A stretch of DNA of 49,174 bases, from positions 1 through 49,174 of the forward strand of contig JAAWJI010000029.1 in assembly GCA_022796795.1 (NCBI GenBank), given 5' to 3'. A program made the position numbers and the translations under genes. Positions 7,951 through 16,762 of the stretch are shown in pieces (positions within the stretch are counted from its first letter, which is position 1; the number at the start of each line of letters is the position of its first letter). The notes beneath the pieces were generated by a model. That model saw only the letters and a program-made list of their open reading frames with translations. It did not search any database and was not told the DNA's origin. The stretch comes from Lachnospiraceae bacterium. GTDB lineage: Bacteria > Bacillota > Clostridia > Lachnospirales > Lachnospiraceae.

Positions 7951-8592
7951 ATGACACCCATTGAGAGAAGAGACCTGTGTCTGCCTTATCTGGCCGATGA
8001 GGCTTTGCTGGACGAGCACCGGGCCTGCCGCCGGATTCTGAACAGGCTTAACGCCACGGATCTGGCGGATTTTGACGCTATTCAGGAGATTACCCAGGAG
8101 CTTTTGGGGAAGACTGCCGGGGATGCCTTTATCAGCCCGCCTTTTTACTGTGATTATGGATTCCATATTGAGGTGGGAAAAAAGTTTTATGCCAATTACA
8201 ACTGTACGATTCTGGATGTGGCAAAGGTGAAATTTGGGGATCACTGCATGCTGGCGCCTAATGTGGCCATTTACGCGGTGGGACACCCTCTGCATCCGGA
8301 CAGCAGAAACACGGGCTACGAATACGGGGCCCCGGTGACCGTGGGGGACAATGTGTGGATCGGCGGAAACAGTGTGATTGTGCCCGGAGTGACCATTGGC
8401 AACAATGTGGTTATCGGGGCGGGGAGCGTGGTGACAAAGGATATTCCAGACTGGACCATGGCGGCGGGAAATCCCTGCAGGGTGATTCGGGCGATTACAG
8501 AAGCGGACAGGCCCTATTTTCGGCGAAATTTCCCATTTGATCAGGAGGCCTGGGAGGATATTCAGAGAATTCACAGGCAGGAGGAGAAATAA
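7951..8592 (+). CDS. Sugar O-acetyltransferase (maltose/galactoside type)
   Basis: A 213-residue protein of the Maa/LacA family, close to the usual 185-205. It has the N-terminal helical cap (LPYLADEALLDEHRACRRIL), beta-helix hexapeptide turns, and the catalytic-histidine segment YAVGHPLHPDSRNTGYEYG, then VGDNVWIGGNSVIVPGVTIG and AAGNPCRVIR. It transfers acetyl from acetyl-CoA to a sugar hydroxyl, probably in the cytoplasm for detoxifying non-metabolised sugars. AAAGGAGGAAG precedes the ATG. The next gene starts at the base after its stop codon, so the two are translationally linked although their functions look unrelated. Confidence 0.9.
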   Translation: MTPIERRDLCLPYLADEALLDEHRACRRILNRLNATDLADFDAIQEITQELLGKTAGDAFISPPFYCDYGFHIEVGKKFYANYNCTILDVAKVKFGDHCMLAPNVAIYAVGHPLHPDSRNTGYEYGAPVTVGDNVWIGGNSVIVPGVTIGNNVVIGAGSVVTKDIPDWTMAAGNPCRVIRAITEADRPYFRRNFPFDQEAWEDIQRIHRQEEK

Positions 8593-9618
8593 ATGTTGTC
8601 GTTTGAGAGTGATTATATCCAGGGAGCCCACGGGAAAATCCTGGAGCGGTTGGTGGAGACTAATTTGGAGCCGGAGTCCGGATACGGAAATGACAGGTTC
8701 TGCGCCCAGGCAAAGGAGAAAATACGGGAGGCCTGCGGCTGTCCGGAGGCGGATGTGTTTTTCCTGGTGGGAGGGACCCAGACGAATCTGGTTATGGTGG
8801 ACGCTTTTTTGCGCCAGCATGAGGGCGTGGCAGCCGCAAAGACCGGCCATGTGAGCATCCATGAGGCAGGGGCCATTGAGCGCACGGGCCACAAGGTGCT
8901 GGAGCTTCCAGAACAGAGGGGAAAGCTGGACCCCAGGGAGCTCACGGAATATCTGGAGAAATTCTGGCAGGACGAGAATTACGAGCACATGGTATTTCCA
9001 GGCATGGTGTACCTTACGCATCCCACAGAGTATGGAACCCTGTATACGAAAAAGGAGCTGGAAGAGATTTCCGGGATCTGCCATAAGTACAAAATTCCAC
9101 TCTACTTAGATGGAGCCCGTCTGGGCTACGGCCTGGCAAGCAGGGAAACGGATGTGACACTGTCGCTGATTGCCCGGTGCTGCGATGCCTTTTATATTGG
9201 GGGAACCAAGGTGGGAGCCCTCTGCGGGGAGGCGGTGGTGTTTCCCCAGGGCAATATGCCGCCTCATTTTCTGACTCTGGTGAAGCAGCGGGGAGCGCTG
9301 CTGGCTAAGGGGCGCCTGCTGGGCATCCAGTTTGACACGCTCTTTACGGATGAGCTGTATCTGACCATCAGCCGGCATGCCATTGAGATGGCAGAGCTTC
9401 TGAAGGAGGTGCTTCGGGAAAAGGGGATTGCCTTTTTTCTGGAATCTCCCACCAATCAGCAGTTTGTGATCTTGGAAAACGGGAGAATGGAGGAGCTGAA
9501 AAAGCAGGCGGCGTTCAGCTTTTGGGAGAAGCTGGATGAGACTCATACCATTGTGCGCTTTGTCACCAGCTGGGCCACAAGGCGGGAGGATATTGAGAAG
9601 CTGCGGGAGATTTTGTAG
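8593..9618 (+). CDS. ltaE: Low-specificity threonine aldolase
   Basis: A 341-residue PLP enzyme of fold type I, usual length for threonine aldolase. The PLP lysine is K206 in YIGGTKVGALCGEA; the aspartate that holds the pyridine nitrogen is in LYLDGARLGYGLAS. The N-terminal FESDYIQGAHGKILERL matches the family opening. It cleaves L-threonine or L-allo-threonine to glycine and acetaldehyde. Ribosome site AGGAGGAG sits in the last codons of the acetyltransferase gene, and the ATG follows its stop directly. Confidence 0.9.
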   Translation: MLSFESDYIQGAHGKILERLVETNLEPESGYGNDRFCAQAKEKIREACGCPEADVFFLVGGTQTNLVMVDAFLRQHEGVAAAKTGHVSIHEAGAIERTGHKVLELPEQRGKLDPRELTEYLEKFWQDENYEHMVFPGMVYLTHPTEYGTLYTKKELEEISGICHKYKIPLYLDGARLGYGLASRETDVTLSLIARCCDAFYIGGTKVGALCGEAVVFPQGNMPPHFLTLVKQRGALLAKGRLLGIQFDTLFTDELYLTISRHAIEMAELLKEVLREKGIAFFLESPTNQQFVILENGRMEELKKQAAFSFWEKLDETHTIVRFVTSWATRREDIEKLREIL

Positions 9619-9734
9619 AAGCCGCTCCTGGAACACAGTCCGGTTTTATCAAAGGGGCTGCATGGATTTTTTTGCGGCCGGGAATGAATGACGGATGATA
9701 AATAGCACATGCCGAAAGGAATGGGGGAAAAAAT

Positions 9735-10370
9735 ATGGATAATTATAAGGTTCTGGAAGAAAAATGGGGGGAAATCTTTGCTTCTATGGATCATGGAGAG
9801 CTGATTAGCCGTTTTGACCTGGAGGAGGATTCCCAGGCCCTGTTTGTCCCCTACTTTGGTCAGCGCTACCGTCTGGATAAGAAAAATGGACGGATTACCC
9901 TGGAGGAGGACCCGGCCAGGGAATTGACCTTTGATACTCAGATGGTGATCTATCATTTGTTTTACTATTCTAAGCCTGAAGCCAGGGTCAAAGGGGAATT
10001 TGTTCCCTTCCGGCAGGTGAAGCGGGCGGCGCCCTTTGAGCCGGCCTACAAGCGGACCATTCTGGAGCCTTTGGCCAGGACCTTTGACGGACATGCAGGG
10101 GAGCTTAAAAATGCATGCCGCATGCTGGGAGGAAGGCCGATTCCCCAGGGGGATGTGGGCTATGTGATCCCGGTTTTTTCCTGTATGCCTTTGACTGTGG
10201 TATTCTGGGACGGGGACGAGGAGTTTTCGGCTCAGGCCAATATTCTCTTTGATGCGGATATCACGGATTTTCTTCACGAGGAGACGGTGGTCTGCCTGGC
10301 TGCGGATTTTGCAAGGAAGCTGGCGGAAAAGGCGGGGCTTCCCTTTGCGGCCAGTGATGCCCGGGGGTAG
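9735..10370 (+). CDS. DUF3786 domain protein
   Basis: A 211-residue soluble protein with the DUF3786 pattern: MVIYHLFYYSKPEARV in the middle, and IPVFSCMPLTVVFWDGDEEF with ANILFDADITDFLHEE at the end. DUF3786 proteins occur in anaerobes, often near corrinoid or methyl-transfer genes; no molecular function is established to my knowledge, and no such genes are here. Starts at ATG 9735 after GGGGGAAAAAAT. It follows ltaE at a 116-base gap, without a clear terminator between. Confidence 0.8.
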   Translation: MDNYKVLEEKWGEIFASMDHGELISRFDLEEDSQALFVPYFGQRYRLDKKNGRITLEEDPARELTFDTQMVIYHLFYYSKPEARVKGEFVPFRQVKRAAPFEPAYKRTILEPLARTFDGHAGELKNACRMLGGRPIPQGDVGYVIPVFSCMPLTVVFWDGDEEFSAQANILFDADITDFLHEETVVCLAADFARKLAEKAGLPFAASDARG

Positions 10371-10448
10371 GTTTTTGGGAATGGCCTGGGGCGGAGGGAA
10401 AACGATTATGGCAAAACCAAGAAATCTAAAATAAAAGGAAATATAAGG

Positions 10449-11165
10449 ATGGCAGAGAAAGGATTATACGACCGGGATATCCGGGAGCCTCTGTTTGATT
10501 TCCTGGAGGAGACCTATGGGAAGGTGCGGATTCTGGAGGAGAAGCGTATGGGTAGATCCCGGGCGGACCTTGTGCTGGTGCTTCCCGAGGCTCTGGTGGG
10601 GATTGAGATCAAGAGTGATGCGGATTCCTATGCCCGGCTGAAACGGCAGGTGGCAGACTATAACCGGTATTTCGACACCAATTTTGTGGTGGCGGGGACC
10701 CGCCACGCCATGCATATTGAAGAGCATGTGCCGGACTGGTGGGGCATTATCACAGCAGAGCTGGAGGCTGGAGTCGTGGATTTTTATATGTTGCGCGCTC
10801 CGGGAGAAAATCCGGCAAAAGACAGGAAGAAAAAGCTGGGTTTTCTGTGGAGGCCTGAGCTGGTCCATCTGCAGGAATTGAATGGAATGCCCCGGTATCG
10901 GGAAAAGAGTAAGGAGTTTGTGGCGAATAAAATTCTGGAACGTGTGCCGGGAGAACTTTTGGATCGTCAGATCAGTGAGGAGCTTTTTGAGAGGGATTAT
11001 CAGCTGATTGGGGAAACCATACGAAATTATCGGGAGGAGCAAAGAAGAGGAGCAGAGGAAGCAGGAGCAGAAAAGGAGCCGGATATGGAAGGCGTGGGAA
11101 AAGAAGATGAGGGAGCTGGAAGTAGAAAAGGAACTGGATATGGAAGGCGTGGGAAAAGAAGATGA
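10449..11165 (+). CDS. sce7726 family protein, nuclease-like
   Basis: A 238-residue protein of the sce7726 family. The N-terminal 130 residues show a PD-(D/E)XK-like core: a charged helix DIREPLFDFLEE, then SRADLVLVLPEALVGIEIKS (Asp, then E-x-K), and YARLKRQVADYNRYFD. Typical later blocks follow: FVVAGTRHAMHIEEHVP, DWWGII, LLDRQISEELFERDYQLIGE. Cleavage of nucleic acid is an inference from the fold. The last 35 or so residues are low-complexity, rich in Glu, Gly and Arg, and are encoded by a duplicated 55-base unit that includes a copy of the next gene's start region, so the native end was probably shorter. ATG 10449 has AAAAGGA 11 bases upstream. Confidence 0.8.
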   Translation: MAEKGLYDRDIREPLFDFLEETYGKVRILEEKRMGRSRADLVLVLPEALVGIEIKSDADSYARLKRQVADYNRYFDTNFVVAGTRHAMHIEEHVPDWWGIITAELEAGVVDFYMLRAPGENPAKDRKKKLGFLWRPELVHLQELNGMPRYREKSKEFVANKILERVPGELLDRQISEELFERDYQLIGETIRNYREEQRRGAEEAGAEKEPDMEGVGKEDEGAGSRKGTGYGRRGKRR

Positions 11166-11168
11166 GGA
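11070..11168 (+). repeat. Imperfect 55-base-offset duplication at a gene junction
   Basis: The 43-base block from 11070 recurs from 11125 with two mismatches (GAAAAGGAGCC versus GAAAAGGAACT, then identical through GGATATGGAAGGCGTGGGAA and onward). The offset is 55 bases, not a multiple of three, so the two copies are read in different frames: the first in the sce7726 gene, the second as ribosome site and start of the radical SAM gene. Confidence 0.85.
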
Positions 11169-12072
11169 CTGGCTTACATCCTGCCGTCTCTGTCCCAGAA
11201 ACTGCAGAGTCGCCCGGGGCGCAGGGGAAAAGGGAATCTGCCGCTGTGACGCCCGGATTCGGGTGGCACGGGCCTCCCTGCATCTATGGGAGGAGCCCTG
11301 CATTTCCGGAGAACGAGGCTCGGGAACCGTATTTTTCAGCGGCTGCTCCCTGGGCTGTGTGTACTGCCAGAATCAGGCGATCTCCCGAGGGGATGTGGGC
11401 CGAACCCTTACGATGGAGGAGCTGGCCAGGCTGTATCTGATTCTACAGGAGCAGGGGGCGGAGAACATCAATCTGGTTACGCCCACTCACTATGCGGCGT
11501 CTGTCCGGGAATCTGTGGAGCTTGCCCGAAAGCAGGGGCTTGTTCTGCCCATTGTGTATAACTGCGGCGGGTATGAGCGGGTGGATACCCTCCGCATGCT
11601 GGAAGGGATCGTGGATATTTATCTGACGGATTTTAAGTACATGGACGAGGTGCGGGCCCTTCGGTATTCCCAGGCCCTGGATTATCCGCAGGCAGCCCGG
11701 GCGGCCCTTGCGGAAATGGTACGCCAGCAGGGGAAACTGGTTTTTGACCAGAGGGGGATGATGAAAAAGGGCGTGATCCTGCGTCATCTCCTTTTGCCCG
11801 GATGGGTGGAAAATGGACGGCAGGTGGTGCAGGAGGCTTTTTCCCGGTACGGGAACCAGATCTGCTACAGCCTTATGAACCAGTTTACGCCCATGGCTTC
11901 CCCGGAGAAATATCTGGAGCTTAACCGCAGGGTGACGAAACGAGAATATGAGGCCCTGGTGAATTATGCCCTGGAGCTGGGAGTGGAAAACGGTTTCATC
12001 CAGGAGGGAGAGACAGCCCAGGAGAGCTTTATTCCGGATTTTGAGGATCAGGGGCTGCTAGGGCTTTTGTAG
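11140..12072 (+). CDS. PflX-like radical SAM protein (COG1313)
   Basis: A 310-residue radical SAM enzyme. The cluster motif is C69-x3-C73-x2-C76 in FFSGCSLGCVYCQNQAISRG. An N-terminal cysteine block, CRLCPRNCRVARGAGEKGIC, and WEEPCISGERGSGTVFFSG mark the PflX group (annotated as putative pyruvate formate-lyase activating enzyme). True activase function is unproven, and no glycyl-radical enzyme lies nearby. I start at ATG 11140, which has AAAAGGAA seven bases upstream, rather than at ATG 11008, whose extra 44 residues are a frame-shadow of the sce7726 tail. It overlaps that gene by 26 bases, so translation is probably coupled. Confidence 0.85.
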   Translation: MEGVGKEDEDWLTSCRLCPRNCRVARGAGEKGICRCDARIRVARASLHLWEEPCISGERGSGTVFFSGCSLGCVYCQNQAISRGDVGRTLTMEELARLYLILQEQGAENINLVTPTHYAASVRESVELARKQGLVLPIVYNCGGYERVDTLRMLEGIVDIYLTDFKYMDEVRALRYSQALDYPQAARAALAEMVRQQGKLVFDQRGMMKKGVILRHLLLPGWVENGRQVVQEAFSRYGNQICYSLMNQFTPMASPEKYLELNRRVTKREYEALVNYALELGVENGFIQEGETAQESFIPDFEDQGLLGLL

Positions 12073-12222
12073 TCGGAAGAAAGATGTAGATGTAGAAAGT
12101 ACTCGGCGCAGGGCCGGAAATGATTCTATATAAAAAGAGATAGATTATTTCTGGGAACATTCCAAAAGAGGAACAGAACGCTCTTGGAGAGTGCCCCAGT
12201 AAGAAAAAAGGAAGGATCAAAG

Positions 12223-13425
12223 ATGAGCGATGCAGTGATAACCCTGAAAAAGGGAGAGGGCCGAGCTCTGAAGGCCGGCGGCATGTGGATTTATGATAAT
12301 GAGATTGCCCAGGTCCGGGGAAGCTTTGCAAATGGAGATCTGGTGCAGGTGGAGGATTTCGACGGATACGGGATGGGAAGGGGATTTATGAACACCCATT
12401 CCAAGATCCGTGTCCGCATGATGACCCGCAATCCCCAGCAGCAGGTGAACCGGGAGTTTCTGCGCATGCGGGTGCGGGACGCCTGGACATATCGGAAGCA
12501 GACGGTGGACACGGACAGCTGCCGCCTGATTTTCGGCGAGGCGGATTTTCTGCCCGGCCTGGTGATGGACAAGTTTTCTGACGTGCTGGTGGTGCAGTCT
12601 CTGGCCCTGGGCATTGACCGCATGAAGGAGGTTCTCTTGCAGGAGCTAAAGGAGGCTCTGGCAGAGGATGGAATTTCGATCCGGGGCGTCTACGAGCGCA
12701 GCGACGCCAAGGTGCGCCTACAGGAAGGCATGGAGCTCCAAAAGGGATTTCTGGGCGCTGCCTTTGATCCCCAGGTGGAGATCCGGGAGAATGGAGTCCG
12801 CTATCTAGTGGATGTGGCGGAGGGCCAGAAAACAGGATTCTTCCTGGATCAGAAATATAATCGCCTGGCCATACAGAAGCTCTGCAAAAACGCCCGTGTG
12901 CTGGACTGCTTTACCCATACTGGTTCCTTTGCCCTGAACGCAGGACTGGCCGGAGCCCGGGAGGTGCTGGGAGTGGATGCCTCCCTGCTTGGGGTACAGC
13001 AGGCGGAAAAGAACGCCAAGCTTAACGGCCTTTCAGACCGGGTACATTTTCTCTGTGCGGATGTCTTTGACCTGCTTCCTAAGCTTGAGGAGCAGGGAGA
13101 GCAGTACGACCTGGTAATCCTGGATCCCCCGGCCTTTACCAAATCCAGAAGCTCTGTAAAAAACGCTGCAAAGGGGTATCGGGAAATCAATCTGCGTGCC
13201 ATGAAGCTTGTGCGGGACGGAGGGTACCTGGCTACCTGCTCCTGCTCCCATTTCATGACCTATGAGCTGTTTACCCAGACCATTCACCAGGCGGCCCGGA
13301 ATGTGCATAAGCGGCTGCGCCAGGTGGAGTACCGGACGCAGGCCCCGGATCATCCCATTCTCTGGGCGGCGGAGGAATCTTATTATCTGAAATTCTATAT
13401 TTTTCAGGTTTGTGAGGAGAAGTGA
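12223..13425 (+). CDS. rlmI: 23S rRNA m5C methyltransferase, RlmI family
   Basis: A 400-residue protein with an N-terminal PUA domain (ITLKKGEGRALKAGGMWIYD, residues 1-75), a linker domain, and a class I SAM methyltransferase. Motifs: GQKTGFFLDQKYNR, VLDCFTHTGSFALNAGLAGA (SAM motif I), LDPPAFTKS (motif IV) and CSCSHFM with the catalytic cysteine. The RlmI/RlmK-like family methylates a cytosine in large-subunit rRNA. ATG 12223 follows GGAAGG. There is a 150-base gap after the radical SAM gene, without a convincing terminator. Confidence 0.88.
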   Translation: MSDAVITLKKGEGRALKAGGMWIYDNEIAQVRGSFANGDLVQVEDFDGYGMGRGFMNTHSKIRVRMMTRNPQQQVNREFLRMRVRDAWTYRKQTVDTDSCRLIFGEADFLPGLVMDKFSDVLVVQSLALGIDRMKEVLLQELKEALAEDGISIRGVYERSDAKVRLQEGMELQKGFLGAAFDPQVEIRENGVRYLVDVAEGQKTGFFLDQKYNRLAIQKLCKNARVLDCFTHTGSFALNAGLAGAREVLGVDASLLGVQQAEKNAKLNGLSDRVHFLCADVFDLLPKLEEQGEQYDLVILDPPAFTKSRSSVKNAAKGYREINLRAMKLVRDGGYLATCSCSHFMTYELFTQTIHQAARNVHKRLRQVEYRTQAPDHPILWAAEESYYLKFYIFQVCEEK

Positions 13426-13462
13426 GGAGATGGGGAACTGGCTGCTCCAATCAGAGAAGGAT

Positions 13463-13621
13463 ACGCCAGGCGCTATTGTAAGCGCCCAGGAGCACAATGT
13501 CATGGGCGGATTGGGCAGTGCCATTGCCGAGGTTCTGTGCAGCCGTGAGGTACAGGTTCCTATGGGAATGGCAGGGGGAGAGGATTGCCATGCAGAGAGC
13601 GGTCCCTATAAGGTCATAGCG
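13463..13621 (+). pseudogene. Fragment of a transketolase C-terminal domain
   Basis: In one frame this reads TPGAIVSAQEHNVMGGLGSA, then IAEVLCSREVQVPM and ESGPYKVI, which matches the C-terminal third of transketolase (consensus like IVTAEEHNxxGGLGSAVAEVL). The N-terminal thiamine-binding and pyrimidine domains are absent on both sides. The frame opens at 13412, overlapping the rlmI end, and runs to 13729 with unrelated residues. No ribosome site. It is a leftover of a deleted gene. Confidence 0.75.
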
Positions 13622-13676
13622 GCTCCTTCCATTCTTTGTTACGGATCACTTTGTTTCCAGTGGAAATCATTCCTGT

Positions 13677-13704
13677 TTGGAATCAATGATAGCAGAATTA
13701 GAAT
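13677..13704 (+). promoter_or_regulatory. Probable promoter of the ubiD-ubiX pair
   Basis: TTGGAA (13677-13682), 16-base spacer and TAGAAT (13699-13704), 70 bases before the start codon. Both boxes are imperfect. A small palindrome TTTCCAGTGGAAA lies just upstream near 13654. Confidence 0.45.
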
Positions 13705-13773
13705 GGTTTGCCCATGGATATCCTGCTAAAATAAAAAGAAGGTATTGGAGGCGACAAAAAGGAGGAAATGGAC

Positions 13774-15243
13774 ATGGAGCATCAGGTAAATGATTTGAGA
13801 AGCGCGCTGGAGCTTCTGCGAAAGCTGTCGGGCCAGCTGGTGGAGACAAGAGTGGAGATTGATCCAAAGGCAGAACTGGCCGGGGTATACCGGCATGTGG
13901 GAGCCGGCGGCACCGTCATGCGGCCCACAAACGTAAACGGTCCCGCCATGCTGTTTCACAACATTAAGGGACATGCGGATGCAAAGGTTCTCATCGGACT
14001 TTTGGCCAGCCGGCAGCGGGTGGCTGCTCTGCTGGGGTGTAAAAAGGAGGAGCTGGGGCGCAAACTTGGGGCCTGTGTGCACAATCCCATTCCGCCGGTG
14101 GTGACAGAGAAGAAAGCTCCCTGTCAGGAGGTGATTCACCGGGCAGAGGATCCGGACTTTGACCTGTTTCAACTGATTCCGGCGCCCACCAACACCCCGC
14201 TGGACGCAGGGCCCTATCTTACCATGGGAATGTGCTATGCCACCCACCCAGACACAGGAGTCTCAGATGTGACCATTCACCGCATGTGCATCCAGGCAAA
14301 GGATGAGCTGTCCATCTTTTTGCAGCCGGGAAGCCGGCACATTGGAGCCATGGCGGAGCGGGCGGAGGAGCTGGGCCGGCCGCTGCCTATTTCCGTTTCC
14401 ATTGGCGTGGATCCGGCCATTGAGGTGGGGGCCTGCTTTGAACCGCCTACAACGCCTCTAGGCTTTGATGAGCTGTCTGTGGCAGGCGCAATCCGGCAAA
14501 GGCCAGTGGAACTGTGCAACTGCGTCTCCATTGAGGAGCGGGCAATCGCCCATGCGGAGTATGTCATTGAGGGAGAGATTCAGCCCGGAATCCGGGTAAA
14601 GGAGGATCAGCATTCCCATACCGGGTATGCCATGCCGGAGTTTCCGGGATATTTGGGACAGGCCTTTGATGAGTGCTGGCTGATTAAGGTGAAGGCTGTG
14701 ACACATCGGATCCATCCCATCATGCAGACTGTGATCGGGCCCTCGGAAGAGCATGTGAACCTGGCTGGGATTCCCACAGAGGCCAGTATTCTTCAGATGG
14801 TGGAGCGGGCCCTGCCGGGAAAGATCGTCAATGTATATGCCCATCCCTCCGGAGGCGGAAAATATATGGCGGTTCTTCAGTGCAGAAAACAGGTGCCCAC
14901 AGACGAGGGAAAACAAAGACAGGCAGCCCTGCTGGCCTTCAGTGCATTTCCCGAGCTAAAGCATGTGATTCTGGTGGATGAGGACGTGGATATTTTTGAT
15001 ACCGATGATGTGCTCTGGGCTATGAATACCCGTTTCCAGGGAGACCGGGACGTGATTCAGATCCCGGGAGTGCGATGTCATCCCCTGGATCCCAGCTCCC
15101 GGGCAGCCTATTCTCCCTCGATCCTGGATACCGGCATCAGCTGCAAGACCATTTTCGACTGTACGGTGCCCTTTTCCATGAAAGAGGCCTTCCGGCGGGC
15201 GCCCTTTATGGAGGTAGATCCCCAGAGGTGGCTCCATGGGTGA
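13774..15243 (+). CDS. UbiD-family prenylated-FMN-dependent decarboxylase
   Basis: A 489-residue UbiD-family enzyme; the length is typical. Conserved blocks include the N-terminal GAGGTVMRPTNVNGPAMLF, FDLFQLIPAPTNTPLDAGPY, TGVSDVTIHRM (metal/prFMN region), the acidic segment AEYVIEGEIQPG and the C-terminal VDEDVDIFDTDDVLWAMNTR. The family decarboxylates alpha,beta-unsaturated or aromatic acids, or carboxylates in reverse, using prenyl-FMN made by UbiX, whose gene overlaps this one by 8 bases. I prefer ATG 13774, eight bases from GGAGG, to ATG 13768. Substrate cannot be read from sequence. No menaquinone genes are nearby, so a catabolic or detoxifying role (phenolic acids) is plausible. Confidence 0.9.
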   Translation: MEHQVNDLRSALELLRKLSGQLVETRVEIDPKAELAGVYRHVGAGGTVMRPTNVNGPAMLFHNIKGHADAKVLIGLLASRQRVAALLGCKKEELGRKLGACVHNPIPPVVTEKKAPCQEVIHRAEDPDFDLFQLIPAPTNTPLDAGPYLTMGMCYATHPDTGVSDVTIHRMCIQAKDELSIFLQPGSRHIGAMAERAEELGRPLPISVSIGVDPAIEVGACFEPPTTPLGFDELSVAGAIRQRPVELCNCVSIEERAIAHAEYVIEGEIQPGIRVKEDQHSHTGYAMPEFPGYLGQAFDECWLIKVKAVTHRIHPIMQTVIGPSEEHVNLAGIPTEASILQMVERALPGKIVNVYAHPSGGGKYMAVLQCRKQVPTDEGKQRQAALLAFSAFPELKHVILVDEDVDIFDTDDVLWAMNTRFQGDRDVIQIPGVRCHPLDPSSRAAYSPSILDTGISCKTIFDCTVPFSMKEAFRRAPFMEVDPQRWLHG

Positions 15244-15820
15244 ACGACTGATCATAGGAATGAGCGGCGCCTCCGGGGCTCCCCTTGCTATCGAGGTTCT
15301 GCGGCAGCTGGGGGAGCGTTATCCTGAGATCGAAACCCACCTGATCGTCACCAGGGGAGCCGAAATGACCCTGCGGCAGGAGACGAAGGTAAGCTTGGAG
15401 GAGCTTATGGGCATGGCCCATGTGTGCCATGCCAACAGCCATATCGGCGCCGGGCCAGCCTCCGGAAGCTTTGCTTCTATGGGCATGCTTGTGGTTCCCT
15501 GCAGCATGAAGACCGTGGCAGGCATTGCCTGCGGGTACAGCGATAACCTGCTGCTTCGGGCGGCAGATGTGACGCTAAAGGAGCGACGAAAGCTGGTGCT
15601 GGCGGCCAGAGAGGCTCCTCTTAGCACCCTTCATCTGCGAAATCTGATGGAGCTAAGCCAGATGGGGGCGGTGATTTTCCCGCCGGTACCGGCCTACTAC
15701 AAACGGCCGGAGAGCCTGGCAGAGTGCACCCGGCATACAGCGGCGCGGATGCTGTCTCAGTTTGGACTGGGGGAGGATTGTTCGGGATGGGAAGGGATGG
15801 AGGAGACAGATGTGGAATAA
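15236..15820 (+). CDS. ubiX: UbiX-family flavin prenyltransferase
   Basis: A 194-residue flavoprotein of usual length. Motifs: LIIGMSGASGAPLAIEVL (FMN loop), MLVVPCSMKTVAGIACGYSD, NLLLRAADVTLKERRKLVL and APLSTLHLRNLMELSQMGAV. It prenylates FMN to the prFMN cofactor used by the UbiD protein. The ATG lies inside the last codons of the ubiD gene (ATGGGTGA), so the two are translationally coupled. Its 3' end abuts the cut end of an opposite-strand ATPase gene. Confidence 0.92.
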   Translation: MGERLIIGMSGASGAPLAIEVLRQLGERYPEIETHLIVTRGAEMTLRQETKVSLEELMGMAHVCHANSHIGAGPASGSFASMGMLVVPCSMKTVAGIACGYSDNLLLRAADVTLKERRKLVLAAREAPLSTLHLRNLMELSQMGAVIFPPVPAYYKRPESLAECTRHTAARMLSQFGLGEDCSGWEGMEETDVE

Positions 15821-16750
15821 TATTATAGGGTGACTTTGGAAAAGGAAAGATTCCTTTAATTCAGTAAAGCCGCCGGTTTTGTTCCAGTAATCCTTGCAGA
15901 TTCCTTCGCTCAGCGCTTCCACCACGGATTTGGGATTATAGATATTTCCCACGCCTTCAAGATAATAACCGTTATACCATTCTGTCAGTTCTTCTTTGGA
16001 GAGGTTTTGATTTTTCTCACAAAGCAGAGATAATTCTTCTTTTGTAAATCCAAAGAAACTTCCCAAACTTTTGGGATCAATAATGGTGTACTCCCGAAAC
16101 ATATTAAGTGCAGAGCCTGTATTATACTTTTTAATGGGCAGAATCCCTGTCATATATACAAGCTCAATAAAAGAGCGGTCCTTGAACAGATCCTTCAGAA
16201 ATCCTAAAAAATTTTCCTGCTCCTTCGTTTCTCCCTTTCGATACCTAAAAATACTATCCCATTCGTCAATGAGAAATATAAATTTCTCCCCTTTTTCCTG
16301 GTGAATTACATCAAAAGTCAGAGAAAGATCCATGCCTTCCTCAATACAATCCGGATATTCGGCTGTTAAATCCTTCATTAGGTGTTTGCATAATACAGAA
16401 ATGCCGCCATTGCAGGAAGCAGAGCTTTCAAAATATTTCGCAAAATTAATAGATATGACATTATGTTTATTTAAATGCTTGTAAAAATCTCCGGACTCTT
16501 TGATTTTCAGTCCTTGAAAGAGTTCTTCCGCATCTCCGTTTTTCGTGTAATAGGCGTCCAGCATTTCCAGGGCGAAAGTTTTTCCAAAACGCCGGGGCCT
16601 GCTTACACAGATCCACTTATCTTTTGTTCCCAGTTTTCTGTTTGTAAATGCAATGAGTTGGGATTTATCGACAAAGTATTCTCCTTTTATGGATTCACAG
16701 AATCCATAAAAGGAGGTATTGCGATTTAAAAAGAATCGGTGTTTTTTCAA
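15653..16750 (-). pseudogene. AAA-ATPase-like protein, C-terminus lost
   Basis: The minus-strand frame encodes an AAA-ATPase_like protein: N-terminal YFVDKSQLI, Walker A SRPRRFGKT (K57), Walker B FIFLIDEWDS, then GFFGFTKEELSLLCE and WYNGYY. Family members run to about 500-550 residues with a C-terminal PD-(D/E)XK nuclease. Here the family match ends near DYWNKTGGFTELKE (about 15850), and the frame continues as nonsense antisense to ubiX until 15653. The nuclease domain is missing, so I call it truncated. It starts 12 bases after the upstream winged-helix-like gene and forms one unit with it. It is AT-rich relative to its flanks, which suggests acquisition from elsewhere. Confidence 0.8.
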
Positions 16751-16762
16751 AATGTTTTCTCC

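Noticed and set aside
7927..9084. 385-residue minus-strand open frame opposite acetyltransferase and aldolase genes
   Set aside because: Antisense shadow of two well-supported genes; it crosses both, has no start signal, and shows no known motifs.
11008..11139. Upstream ATG 11008 as start of the radical SAM protein
   Set aside because: The added residues are a frame-shifted copy of the sce7726 tail, absent from the PflX pattern, and ATG 11140 has a better ribosome site.
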